DNA of 64,000 nucleotides from JAWPMT01 sp965242775. Lineage in GTDB: Bacteria > Bacteroidota > Bacteroidia > Cytophagales > Cyclobacteriaceae. This document shows positions 12,701 through 21,100 of this stretch, in pieces. The stretch is taken from positions 1 to 64,000 of the forward strand of contig CBDETI010000008.1 of assembly GCA_965242775.1 (NCBI GenBank). Reading direction: 5' to 3'. Positions within the stretch are counted from its first letter, which is position 1. Every line of letters starts with the position of its first letter. The position numbers and the translations under genes were made by a program. The notes beneath the pieces are model-generated. The model saw only the letters and a program-made list of their open reading frames with translations. It was not told where the DNA came from and ran no database searches.

Positions 12701-14993
12701 CTTTACCGAGTACAACAATTTGACCATCGGAGGTACCACACAGGACACTCACGACAAGACCCTGGCTGGAAATGTACTCATTTATGGCAATCTGACTCTT
12801 GGTACCACGGACCTGGAAAACTCGGGGGATTTTGAAGTCGAATTACGGGGAACTTTCACATCGGGAGGGGGTGACTTAAATGTAAGCAACGGCACGTTCG
12901 TCTTTGCCAACTCAGCTACGGCGAGTATTCCTTCCGATCTTAGCTTTGGGTCCTCGGGTAACCTCACCCTTGATAATATTGGAGAAAAGGATATGGCTGG
13001 AGCGTTGGTCATCGAAAACCTGACTTTCAATTCCTCCTCCGGGAATCTAGATGCCAATAGCAACAACCTGACCATCACCGGTAATTGGGATAATCAGGCA
13101 AGCGGGAATCTATTAGCCAACCCCTCCACAGTAACGTTTAATGGGGGAGATGCCCAGCAAATAGACGGAGATAATCTATTTGCAGCAACCAATATAAATA
13201 CGAGCTCCACGGCGGTTACTGTCAATTCCGGCACCCAAACCTTTTCCGGCGCCGTGACCTTGGCCAGTGGGACTAGCCTTGATATTGGTTCCAATACGAT
13301 TCGTGTTGGAAGTACGTTAGATGTCGACCAGGGTACTTTTACTGGGTCGTCGGGTACTGTTGTCTATACAAGTACCAGCGATGGTGAAATTCAAAATGAT
13401 CCCATCACGGTAGCCACCCTGGAGTTAGACAAAGGGGGTAGTTCCAATACTTTCGACAATGATCCGCAGACTGTGACATTCACCAGTTTGGTCATTACAA
13501 GTGGCGAATATGATGGACCCAATGCAGACATCAGCCTAGCAGGTGACTTTAGTCTGGGGGCATCTGGAGCAATAGATCTAACGGGCGTCACCAACATAGA
13601 TGTGGATGGTAGCTTTTCCGTTGCCGGTACATTGGATCTATCAGGAAGTACTGCGCTGAATGTGGGTGGTGATTTTACTAACAGTGGAACCTTCACAGCC
13701 CCAACTACAGTAACCTTTGACGGTGCGGGCGCTCAGGCAATTGGGGGATCCTCTGCTACGAGTTTTACCAACATGGCCATTAATAACACGGCCTCCGGTA
13801 ATGCTGATTTAACACTGAACGCTGCGGTAGATGTAAGCGGTTATTTGGATTTTCAAGAAGGAGTAATTGCACCCTCCGGTGGTACTTTGACTTTCAATGA
13901 TAATGCTACAGTACGATATGATGGAGTAGCGGAAACTACTCCAACCGGAGGGGCTAACGACGGGAATAGCTACGTTTCGGGGCCCGTACGCAAAATTGGA
14001 GACGATGTATTTGTATTTCCTACGGGTAGCGGATCACGCTATATGCGATTAGGTCTTAATCCATCTTCAGGGCAGACTGCTACTGACGAATATACTGCGC
14101 AGTACTTCTTCTCAGCCAGTGCAAACAACGGCGCTTCCAAGGGGGGAGACATTGTTCGTGTGAGTGGATTGGAGTATTGGGACCTGAGCAACGATAACGC
14201 TCATTCCGCTCAACCCATTGTTACCTTATTTTGGGACGGTACCAGCGAAGTTACTGTTCCATCCACGCTTTTGGTTGCTCACTACAATGGCAGTACCTGG
14301 GAGGACCTGGGGAACGGAAGCCTTACGGGCTCCGCAGCAGCTGGCACTATCACGGCCTCCGCTGCACTTACTTCTTTTTCGCCAATTACATTGGCCACTA
14401 GTGAAGAAGGTCACAATCCCTTGCCCGTTGACTGGCTATATTTTGGAGGTCAGGTCAAGGATGGGGATGTGTACCTGAGTTGGGCTACTGCGCAGGAAGT
14501 TAACAATGACCATTTTGAAGTGGAACGGTCTTCTGATGGCTCGACTTTCTTAACCCTTGCCGTAATCGATGGGCGTGGTAGTGTCGACGAGGAAAGCCGA
14601 TATAACTATACCGATACTCATCCGTCGCCAGGCTCCTTATACTACCGTTTAAAGCAGGTAGACTTTGATGGAGTTGCCCAGTATTCGAAAACGATTATCG
14701 TGTCTTATGAACCGGCATTTGCCGGAGATGCTTCATTTCGACTTTATCCAAATCCATCCATGAGCGCTGATATATATCTTGAGGGCAGGCCCAGGAATCC
14801 GGAGAAAATTGTCATAGTAGAAATTTTGGACCTGTCAGGTAGGGTGGTTTATAAGGATTCGTTTCTGCCGACAGAATTTCAGTTTAAACATCGGGTCAAA
14901 AATCCACAAATTCCTGTTGGCTCCTACATTCTCAACGTTCAACAGGAAAATCGTTCCCTTGGTACTCAGCGTTTGATAATTACGTCGAAATAA
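3729..14993 (+). CDS. Giant beta-helix-like repeat protein (3754 aa) with T9SS sorting domain
   Basis: The start is a TTG at 3729; an in-frame stop lies at 3711-3713 and no ATG or GTG lies between. The product begins with a good signal peptide (MGRKLLL... ending AIAQ). The body is four super-units, each opening with a W-rich module (WNDTGTW near 3815, DWDDGTNW near 7606, GDWNN near 10344, DWNDPTNW near 12363), followed by many short stalk repeats of the form TVxFxG...Q...F.NL.I, and closed by a module containing FPIG/YPIG/FPTG (near 7158, 9904, 11878, 14007). The end has an FN3-like domain starting LPVDWLYF (about 14420) and a T9SS type A domain with LYPNPS (about 14743). No Calx-beta or LamG-like domain is seen. 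A long beta-helical stalk displayed on the cell surface is the likely structure; the ligand is not evident. It shares cassettes with both flanking giants. Confidence 0.9.
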   Translation: MGRKLLLCVACAWQFHYAIAQTTSNASGEWNDTGTWVGGVVPTSGDVIIADGHEVIYNANHGSSDAVTISSLDVQGTGSLVFPFSDDGELDADFTLTIQGSVTVASTASITNSEPNGGSIPGTAANRTHLINFEGNISNAGTIDLSGTTGSRYVDADFQTNSFGISGAGNINFYELDIEAATITITITSTGTIEVENTLDLFANTTLVMNGTQFNVGPTVASSFEMAGDGSTFTLTAGTVNVGSGLSGNSSSFFVDADNCTLNVDGGTLNVGDITTTGEGRLRVDADASTGFLMDVDGGSVVIADLIDFQNATAVFNLDISAGSVQVGTQDLGGEGNSELLNGALTMTGGTLEFGRNLDLDVLPTLSGGASFSVGTNADLDTDFQVDFGNWTIPNTVTVTADGGLDIVASNSVTVQTGAVLNIESEDTDEPNNALQVFGTLTIDGGTVNVAQNALTTIDADIVQIEDGGIINLNDGTMNIATSVTDGSQNTANFLQFDETTTTMTVGDATGAAGSAVLNIGTSIIAQSPPTEEDLIEIAGNDATLTINSDGEVNVGGGNVGSVRLNTDNNDTDQDFHLIVQGGTLNINGALDMRSGTGFQMTSGTTNIGTTSSNGVNDIDFISNRDPTAPTTFEMTGGTLTVGDGASRIIMGDEDANPAFGSATAYHEFEITGGTANINGGLRLRDYNARLILGGGATININPQAINNFDADTDILALESGIVTISGSVNINFLNPHSLTGFGEVLSIRDPGSDQDDAITSSSGGTVVVDFSNVTWGFGDGTESSSSADGFDISLETGHTAYGTWVINNPSGSNREVNFIQSGTSYLVGDVTVTAGALNLADNNFDNVGGASFTIGSAGTLKLDTDFPGHSSANFTSYTLNSGSVVDFNGSTAISNGEVPDGSSFSVLKVSGGGTVSLGGAAPVADTISLENGTLAASTNVTPASGAVVSIADGSMTGTLQGSNAYSVRYTGTSKSVDVNTSAEWTGSGSKSLIVDLTSGQTMTFNTTALSVDDFSIHAGTVTDAGLSHTISGDLLLNDVYTGAGSLALTGGSASHSISASGTATVSNLIMNDVNGAAGDLDMTITSGLTLTTGVLSIGAGTMTLSSGASISGGSSSSYVAFDGSSSAGGMVQTYTSSTDSKTFPIGTSSGYAPGSMTLNSSSGFGALTMVPVTGGSQFSLDGSNTLDLDFHWVLTDDGGFSGVSADYSFTYDQSDVRGTEGSYITARYDVSNPAWTNSDDTADGADGVNSSTNVATLNGVDFTDGHFTAGEEDEFSGVITTFYLRSDLSEPLDWDDGTNWTNIDGGTTPIGRTPGTNSPVVVKRTVSINSNGQSAGSINLDAAGTIIVDEDGGGNPTSGHSLGTISGTGTLRLVSDDTDVPVFPDENGGNWTSFLGSSGGTVEYSGDGSYTLPAIGESYHNLTITSTNASCSCTKTLADEDMAITGDLVVTGGNGVTALISESSNGDLTVSGDITVASGDILRFGTTNARTVTTSGNVTVEGTFDVTGTGSASHSLSIAGTLTSNGTYDMNTGGSTTITTFNGSTNQSVTGSGTADFERLVVNVGSSSATSLTVDVSTFSVTGTGDISDESSIELQNGELILSTGGTIVLSTNGGFDIPATSALTMNSGSPTLSLSGASAGNLALSGAITITSGILNVGNSTDQSTDNSILYDGTMGSITVNGGTLNVGGAIRPNVSDASAALSFDLSSGTVSVARNTSTNNLGVTNVTSRAEGDFVMDNASSSFTMSGGNLEVVRAQRNDGKAFSITSAVTDYTVTGGTVSVLQDAHDAFSSNNTVTNNDVCIYSAVPFYNLEIGDGDYEGDFGGPNSNGNELDLQVLNNLTINLDDGTADNGKFEFYRADRAASQNDDDFNVVVGGNFLITSGDVQVNNDGTGGTITFNGSGTQQFTTNGESFGDIVINSTGTLQLQDALTIEGDWTYTQGTLDQNSLSITMTNSNGVATSITGNATFDDITLSNTNGVTLSSGTVTIASGGTITLSDNVIFDIGNNGLTIAEQSASAITFSDVADATNMIRVSGSSSAIGVTRTYPNSTTTGFVYPIGATVNATDYYLPAQVDLTAGGGAGATATVILTTSQHPQVTDSENALNLYWTVSESGFNGSQTATHTYTYGSVNSDLVEGADDTNFLDALNAGSPTFSWTEGSTTNVSGQVITFTDPGSDNITGDFTAGVDAAFGTITVFYTIRDGDWNNTSSTTTPWTNDECSAGVRNEVTGVEPSTNDPVVICSGNTVTITTATGLEASAIQLDGTLQSQIDDISSLNAIDGDGTLAFDHTTATTPTLGSFTSDFESNGTVDFGGTMAYTLPTLTTYNNLIISNSVDVSLANDINIAGDLTLNGDSLTLNGFSITDSEGTGTFSMASGTDLVVDGASNFPSGFNTYSLNLASNVTYSFNNASSQTVQGGVTYGNLLFTRTGGDPAVKLLNGNIVIAGDLTINRRAELQASTHNIEIQGDWSMDTRNNTNFDPGTGTVTFNGSANQTLSFTNGSESEAFYNLIINNSAGSVDFNSNVTDVTVANDLTISDGTLAMGDLELAVTGNTSTSSGAFLTSNTTVDLNGNLTNAGTFTVPNTVTLSGDFNNTGTYTSTSNTLILDNISTAQSLTGATTFNNLSLTKASGVDVTLNNAMTIGGTLSLANEGNIVLSSGNLIIANAGAITGNAGGSAVGDFSATRMIRTDGSGSAPFLVKNAEDSDTEWDMVFPIGTDDSGNRYTPVTVEATNDQIASTGTLSVRSVNGTSTDQSISSSATTLNRHYDFDITGISGSVTFDVLFQYDDADVVGTESDYNAAYSERGVDDGWNEPVASMANASAGTNQFGASATLDGAISFSTDIDTEWIAGDNDLLFPRYYSRNGGGVDCTGGCDWNDPTNWTLEDGGTTSAGAVPTADNAVTISSGHTMTMDNNTNLAQSVDILGTLDIAATSGHTLGEVTGTGTLEISASGLNTYVTTGAGSTFFGQSGGTVSYLGDAAYSLPAVFTEYNNLTIGGTTQDTHDKTLAGNVLIYGNLTLGTTDLENSGDFEVELRGTFTSGGGDLNVSNGTFVFANSATASIPSDLSFGSSGNLTLDNIGEKDMAGALVIENLTFNSSSGNLDANSNNLTITGNWDNQASGNLLANPSTVTFNGGDAQQIDGDNLFAATNINTSSTAVTVNSGTQTFSGAVTLASGTSLDIGSNTIRVGSTLDVDQGTFTGSSGTVVYTSTSDGEIQNDPITVATLELDKGGSSNTFDNDPQTVTFTSLVITSGEYDGPNADISLAGDFSLGASGAIDLTGVTNIDVDGSFSVAGTLDLSGSTALNVGGDFTNSGTFTAPTTVTFDGAGAQAIGGSSATSFTNMAINNTASGNADLTLNAAVDVSGYLDFQEGVIAPSGGTLTFNDNATVRYDGVAETTPTGGANDGNSYVSGPVRKIGDDVFVFPTGSGSRYMRLGLNPSSGQTATDEYTAQYFFSASANNGASKGGDIVRVSGLEYWDLSNDNAHSAQPIVTLFWDGTSEVTVPSTLLVAHYNGSTWEDLGNGSLTGSAAAGTITASAALTSFSPITLATSEEGHNPLPVDWLYFGGQVKDGDVYLSWATAQEVNNDHFEVERSSDGSTFLTLAVIDGRGSVDEESRYNYTDTHPSPGSLYYRLKQVDFDGVAQYSKTIIVSYEPAFAGDASFRLYPNPSMSADIYLEGRPRNPEKIVIVEILDLSGRVVYKDSFLPTEFQFKHRVKNPQIPVGSYILNVQQENRSLGTQRLIITSK
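3810..14400 (+). repeat. Four super-units: W-module, stalk repeats, FPIG module
   Basis: Approximate unit starts are 3810, 7600, 10340 and 12358, with FPIG-type closing modules near 7158, 9904, 11878 and 14007. Units are of unequal length because the number of stalk repeats differs. The same W-module and FPIG module occur once in each neighbouring giant gene (about 1900 and 2650; about 27385 and 28144). Boundaries are by eye from the translation. Confidence 0.7.
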
Positions 14994-15098
14994 TCCCAAA
15001 AAAGTGCTCATACGGCGTATAGAACCTGTTTTTTAAATAATTCCCTGTTCAACGCCGGTTTAGTACTATTCGTCGAATTTATTGCATTTAGCCAGCGT

Positions 15099-15120
15099 GC
15101 GGTATCTAAAATTGTACCGC
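15099..15120. promoter_or_regulatory. Inverted repeat just upstream of the 15131 start
   Basis: GCGGTA (15099-15104) and TACCGC (15115-15120) form a perfect 6-bp inverted repeat with a 10-base spacer. It extends to 8 bp if a T-G wobble and an outer G-C pair are counted (15097-15122). It ends about 10 bases before the ATG at 15131. It could be an operator or an mRNA hairpin near the ribosome site if translation begins at 15131; chance is not excluded. Confidence 0.35.
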
Positions 15121-15130
15121 GCCTGAATAA

Positions 15131-18100
15131 ATGAAATACAACACCATAGCCAGTACACGGAGTTATTTAAGGTCCGTTTTGTGGAATGCTATTCCCAAAA
15201 TGGATCTTCGATTGGGCAAATTCAAAGGTTCTTTGCTGTGCTTAATCCTTTGTGCTTGTTCCTGGGTTGGCTACAGCCAAACCGGACCGGGTGGTATTGG
15301 AGATAAAAGTGGTACTTCAGAACTGGTCTTCTGGTTAATAGCCGATAGCATTTCCGGAAATGATGGAAGTGACGTCACAACCTGGCCGGATCTCTCCGGG
15401 CGCAACAACGACCTTACACAAGGCAATACCACTTTCACCCCTATTCTCAGACAAAATGTAGTAAATGGGCGAAGCGTTGCTGAAATGTCCAAATCCAACG
15501 ACAGGATCGTAAGGAACCCAGTTAGCGGCATGCCCTCCAACGCTATCACTACCGTCGTGGTGCACCGATCCACTGATGCCGGGTCACCGCTTGTGAGCTA
15601 CAACGCAGCGGGGAACGAAAACGAGTACTTGCTCTTCAGTATTGAGAATGTCCGTACATTCATTGATGGGACGGATGTGACCACAGGTGTGGATGTCACT
15701 TCTTCAGGTTTTCAAATTGCTATTCACAGATGGAGAAGTAGCGACGGCCGCAGCCAAATTCTCTTAGACAATGCTTTATCCTATAATAATACTTTTCAGC
15801 AAGGGGCGACCATTACCGGAGGTGGGTCCTTTGCTCTGGCCGGCGAGCAGGATGGTGTGGATGCTGGCTATACGGAAAATCAAAATTATGACGGTGATAT
15901 AGCCGAGGTAATTGTGCTGAATACTTATTTGGACTCTGCCCAATTGCTCGCACTCAACAACTACCTGGCTGTCCAATACGATATTACTATTACCAACGAT
16001 TTTTATGGATACGAGAATACGCATGACGCTGAACTGGCCGGTGTTCTGCAGGCGGGATCTGATATTCAGGCCACTGCCAATTCTTCTGAGCTTCTAAATA
16101 TTAGTGCGCCGACAGATTTGACCGATGGTGAGAATCTTTTCTTTGCGCATGATAACGCCACAACTGCCTGGACTTCCTCGGAAACCCCGGGAGGTGGAGT
16201 AAATATCCAGCGTGTGGCGAGAGAATGGCGGGTAGATGAAGATGGCGATGTAGGTACCGTTACTATCACCCTTGACACCACTACGCTGCAAGCGAGACCT
16301 TCAGGTGCCTATTCAAGGTTTGTGGTGCTAGTGGATGACGATGGCGATTTTTCCAGCGGTGCGGAAGTCAGAGAAATGGCCCAAAATGGAGGATCACCTA
16401 ACCTTTTTGAAGTGGATTTGAATCTACTGGCGGGGCAGTACCTGTCATTTGGTACGATCATCCCAACCCTTTCTTTCGACAACAATGTTGCTGCTGATTC
16501 CGAAGTGAACGACCCCACTATCAACGTGAGCCTCAATTACACGACGTTAACGGCCGTAACCTTTAATTATGCCACTGCAAATACCTCTCCGGTGGGTGCT
16601 ACCGCGGATGCCGCGCTTCCATTTGATCCGGGAGCCGATTATCTCACTATTCCTTCCACCGTTGGTACCATTACTGCCGGCACAAGTTCGACCAGTTTTG
16701 TATTGGATGTAAACCAAGATAGTGATATCTCAGGCGAAGAGGGTGATTCCTTGAGGATTGATATTTCCAGTCCTTCACAAGGTGATATTGTGTTTCTTTT
16801 TGACCGGCTTGTATATTCTATAAACGATGACGACAATCCGCGCAAGATCTATTTCGCACAAGCAAGTTCATCTGTGAATGAATTTGGTGGGTCCATTGAT
16901 GTTACTGTCAACCTCACGCCAGCCCAGGTAGATCCAACCAATCCTACGACGGTCGATTATATTGTTAACACAGCTCCTGTCGGCGGGAGCACAGCTACGG
17001 GGAGCGGAACAGACTTCACCTTAGTGAACGGGACGCTGAATATTCCCGCTGGATTCATTTCGGGAACCTTCACCGTCACGATTGATGATGACTTTCTGGA
17101 TGAGGCGGATGAAACGATAATTGTCGATCTGTCATCCCCGACTAACGGTAGCTTATCGGGTACCGATCCGATCCGGCATACAGTAACGATACTGGATAAT
17201 GAAGATCCTCCAACAGTGCAATTCAACGTGACTTCCGGAACGGGCTTGGAAAGTACATCACCTAACATCTCAGTGACTTTATCTGCCCAATCAGGCAACA
17301 ATGTGGCGGTAGACTACATCGTTACCGGTACCGCGGAGAGTGGCGGGGTTGACTATGATTTTGCTACAGTAGGCACCGCGATCATTAGCGCAGGCAATTT
17401 ATTCACCACCTTGTCGCCATCAATTGTGGATGATAGTGAATTTGAAAGCCTGGAGACCCTGGTTGTCACCCTGAGGGATCCGAATGGTGCGACATTGGGT
17501 ATTGATAGTGTTTTCACCTACTCAATTCAAGATAATGAAGGTAGTTTCGGCTTTTCGGGACCTGGCGGTGTTGGAAGTGATGATGGTACCGCGGCACTGG
17601 AACTTTGGCTTATCGCCGATAGTATTTCAGGCACGGACGGTAATACCTTTTCTTCATGGAACGACGAATCCGGAAATGCCGTGACTATTTCATCCTCTCC
17701 AAACGTGAATACGGTGGATCCTACTTATAGGACTAATCTAGGCGCGATCAACAACCACGATTATGTTGATTTTTCTGCAAATGAAGCTGTATTAATTACC
17801 CCAGGCTCCAATTTCAATGGCTTGGCAGGGACCCAGTTTACTGTGTATTCTGTACTCCGCGATCCTGAAAATGGTGCAGATCATATCGCTCCGCTGCAAT
17901 ATGAGTTAAATGGTGACGCCAATGAGTTCTTGATATTTCACCGGACTTCTTTTGGCGCAACGTTATTCGTTGATGGAGATTCGGACCAAGCTGGAGGTAG
18001 GGGTGATGCCTCCATTGATGATGGCACCTGGCGCATTTTTTCGTCCAGATGGCGAAGTGCTGACGGTCAGGTACAATATTATTCCTCTGGAGATTCCCTT

Positions 18101-21100
18101 CGCACAGCTAATTTGCTAGGAGGGGGTACGGTCAATGGTGGTGGCACGCTTTCTATAGGACACGAGCAGGATGGTGAAGACATTTACGGCCAGGCGGAGC
18201 AGGATTTTGATGGAGATTTGGCTGAGACCATCATCTTCACCTCCTATCTCAACGAAACCCGACGAGTTATTGTAGATAATTACTTGAGCACCAAGTATGG
18301 TATAGCTCTTTCAAACGACGATCATTTCAATGAAGGCGCGGTGGGTGCGACGTACGAAGTAGAACTGGCTGGCATTGGTAGGGAGCAGGAGGCAGATTTG
18401 CACGATGATGCGGAATCAGGTCGTATTTTGAGGATCAACAATGCCAGTAGCCTCGATATCGGAGATTATCTGCTTTTCGCTCATGACAATGGGGCACTGG
18501 CGTTTTCCACTAGCGAACTACCTGCCGGCGCAGATTCCCTACAGCGTATAGGTAGAGAATGGGGCCTGGACGAGACCGGCGATCTAGGCCATGTGGATAT
18601 TATTCTTTCCGATCCCGCCACATCAATTGGGAGTATTCCTGCCAATACGAATGGTTTTGTCCTACTAATAGATGATGATGGCGATTTTTCCAACGGTGGA
18701 ACCACTGCTTTGACGATGACACAATCCGGGAGCGACTACATTGTCTCTGGTGTCGACATTTCTGATAGCTATATCACTTTCGCCGCACTGGGTATAAAAG
18801 TGAATTTCACCGCAACTACCTCCAATCTCGATGAGGGAGGTTCATCCATCAATGTGGAAGTGTCGCTTAGTGCCGCACCTACTTCAGGTTCCGTTACGGT
18901 CACTTTCAACACCGAATCGTCCAGTACTGCTACCGAAGGAGTGGGGCAAGATTTTGAATACAATGCAGGGACCTCTTCTCCCCTTTCATTTGGTATTGGG
19001 GTGATGACTCAAAATATTACTGTGGATATCAATAATGATGCCCTCACCGAGATTGATGAAAGCATAGTCATTGAACTGTTATCCGCCACAGGTGCTACTT
19101 TAGGACCCGATACGCTTCATACCTTGACCATAGAGGACAATGACGCCTTGACCGGCGGCTCAACCGGTCCGGGTGGAGTCAGGCAAGCAGGAGCTTTTGA
19201 AGCGTGGTGGCACGCCGATTCGGCCGCCTTTAGCGACGCAGGTACTACTCCGTCCACCAACGGAGGCAATGTCCTTCAATGGAACGATCTTTCAGGAAGC
19301 GCCCAAACTCACAATGCTACCGCCTTTAGCTCTTCCTACCCACCTTCGTACAATCTGTCCACTGGCCTGGTCAATGGCATGCCTGCGATTGACTTTTCCG
19401 GGGCTGATTCCTTGTTTACAGTACTGAATGAGACGAATTTGAATGTTGCCACATTTACGGCGAAAACTTTAGTGTTAGCCTTTGAAACAGGCGCTGATGT
19501 ATCTACCAGACAAATTATATATGAGCAAGGTGGCGGCACCAACGGGATCCACTTTCGGGTAGAAGGTGGTCAAGTGTACGGTGCGATTTGGGATGACAAT
19601 TGGACGGATGTAGCAAACGGCTATTATGAGTTTTCGGCTTCGGCCGCTGCCAACGAGTCTTACGTGATCGTCCTGGAATATCGTGGAGGATCGCAAACTA
19701 TCCTTTGCACAATCAATGGGGTGGTACAAAATGTCACAATAGTGGCAGCAGGAGGTAGTGACTTGGATAGCCACGGTGGCGATGTGGGTATCGGAGGGAC
19801 CGATGACAATACGAGGATCGGTGCATCCACTCCAGGAGCTGGTGACTATTTCTCAGGCAAGATCATGCAGCTATTGAATCTCAACGATTCGCTGAATCAG
19901 GCGGAACGGATCATTATAGAAAACTATCTGGGGGCTAAATATGATGCCAATCTTTCAGGTGGAACGAATATTTATGCTCACGGACCAACTCATCCATTTG
20001 GGGTGATTGGAATAGGTCAATCAAGTGGCCAGTTCCATGTCGGGTCTACTTCGGATAGCCTGCTAAGTATATCAAATCCGACGGCACTTGCTGATGGCGA
20101 TTTTCTTGCCCTGGGCCATGACAATGGGTCTGCTACGTCCTTCGTAGCATCTGAGGTGCCGGACACTTCTATTATGCGGTTGACACGAGAGTATAGAGTG
20201 ACCAAAGTCAATGAGCTCGGGTCTGTTACTATGACCATCGACACCACCGCACTACCAGCACCTGCCGCGGGATTCGCCAACTATGCGCTGCTAGTGGATG
20301 CCGATGGTGATTTTTCAAGTGGAGCACAGGTTTTTGCGATGACTCGCGCTGGGGGCACCAATTGGGAGGCAAATGTTGACTTTGCGGATGGTGATTACTT
20401 CACAATTGGCGTAATAGAGCCAGTCGTCTATTTCACTAATAACCTGCAAAATCAATCCGAAGGAGCGACCCCTGCTAACCTGGAAGTGAGGCTCAATTAT
20501 CCAACTGTGGTAAATGTCACAGTCGATTTTGATACCACAGCGTTGACTACCGCCATCAATGCCACTGATATAACGTTTCCTGGCTTACCCAATTCGGTGG
20601 TTATCAACGCTGGGGACTCCTCGGCGCAGATTGCCTACACGGTCCTGGATGATGGCCTCATTGAGGCGGTAGATGATACCGTGGTAACGATACTTTCGGG
20701 TGCCACTAACGCGCTCGTTGGTTTAAATGCCACCAATACACTTTTGATCAATGACAATGACAATACCCAGGAAATCGATTTCAGTGTTACGGGAGTATCA
20801 ATAAGCGAGGGTGCTGGCCTGGTAAATGTAATTCTTCGGCTAAATGCCCTGAATATGTCGGACTCGACAACAGTGAATTACACTGTTTCAAGTGCCAGTA
20901 CAGCAGTCGAAGGTAGTGACTTTACACTAGCCGCCGGAATCGCGCAGATAGATGCGGGGCAATTGACAACCAGCATCCAAGTGCCACTGATTGATGATTT
21001 GAGCGATGAAAATCCGGAGACAATTATCCTGGACTTATCAGCCCCAGTTAACGCCGCATTAGGCCTTAATGCGCAATTTACGATTACCCTGAATGACAAT

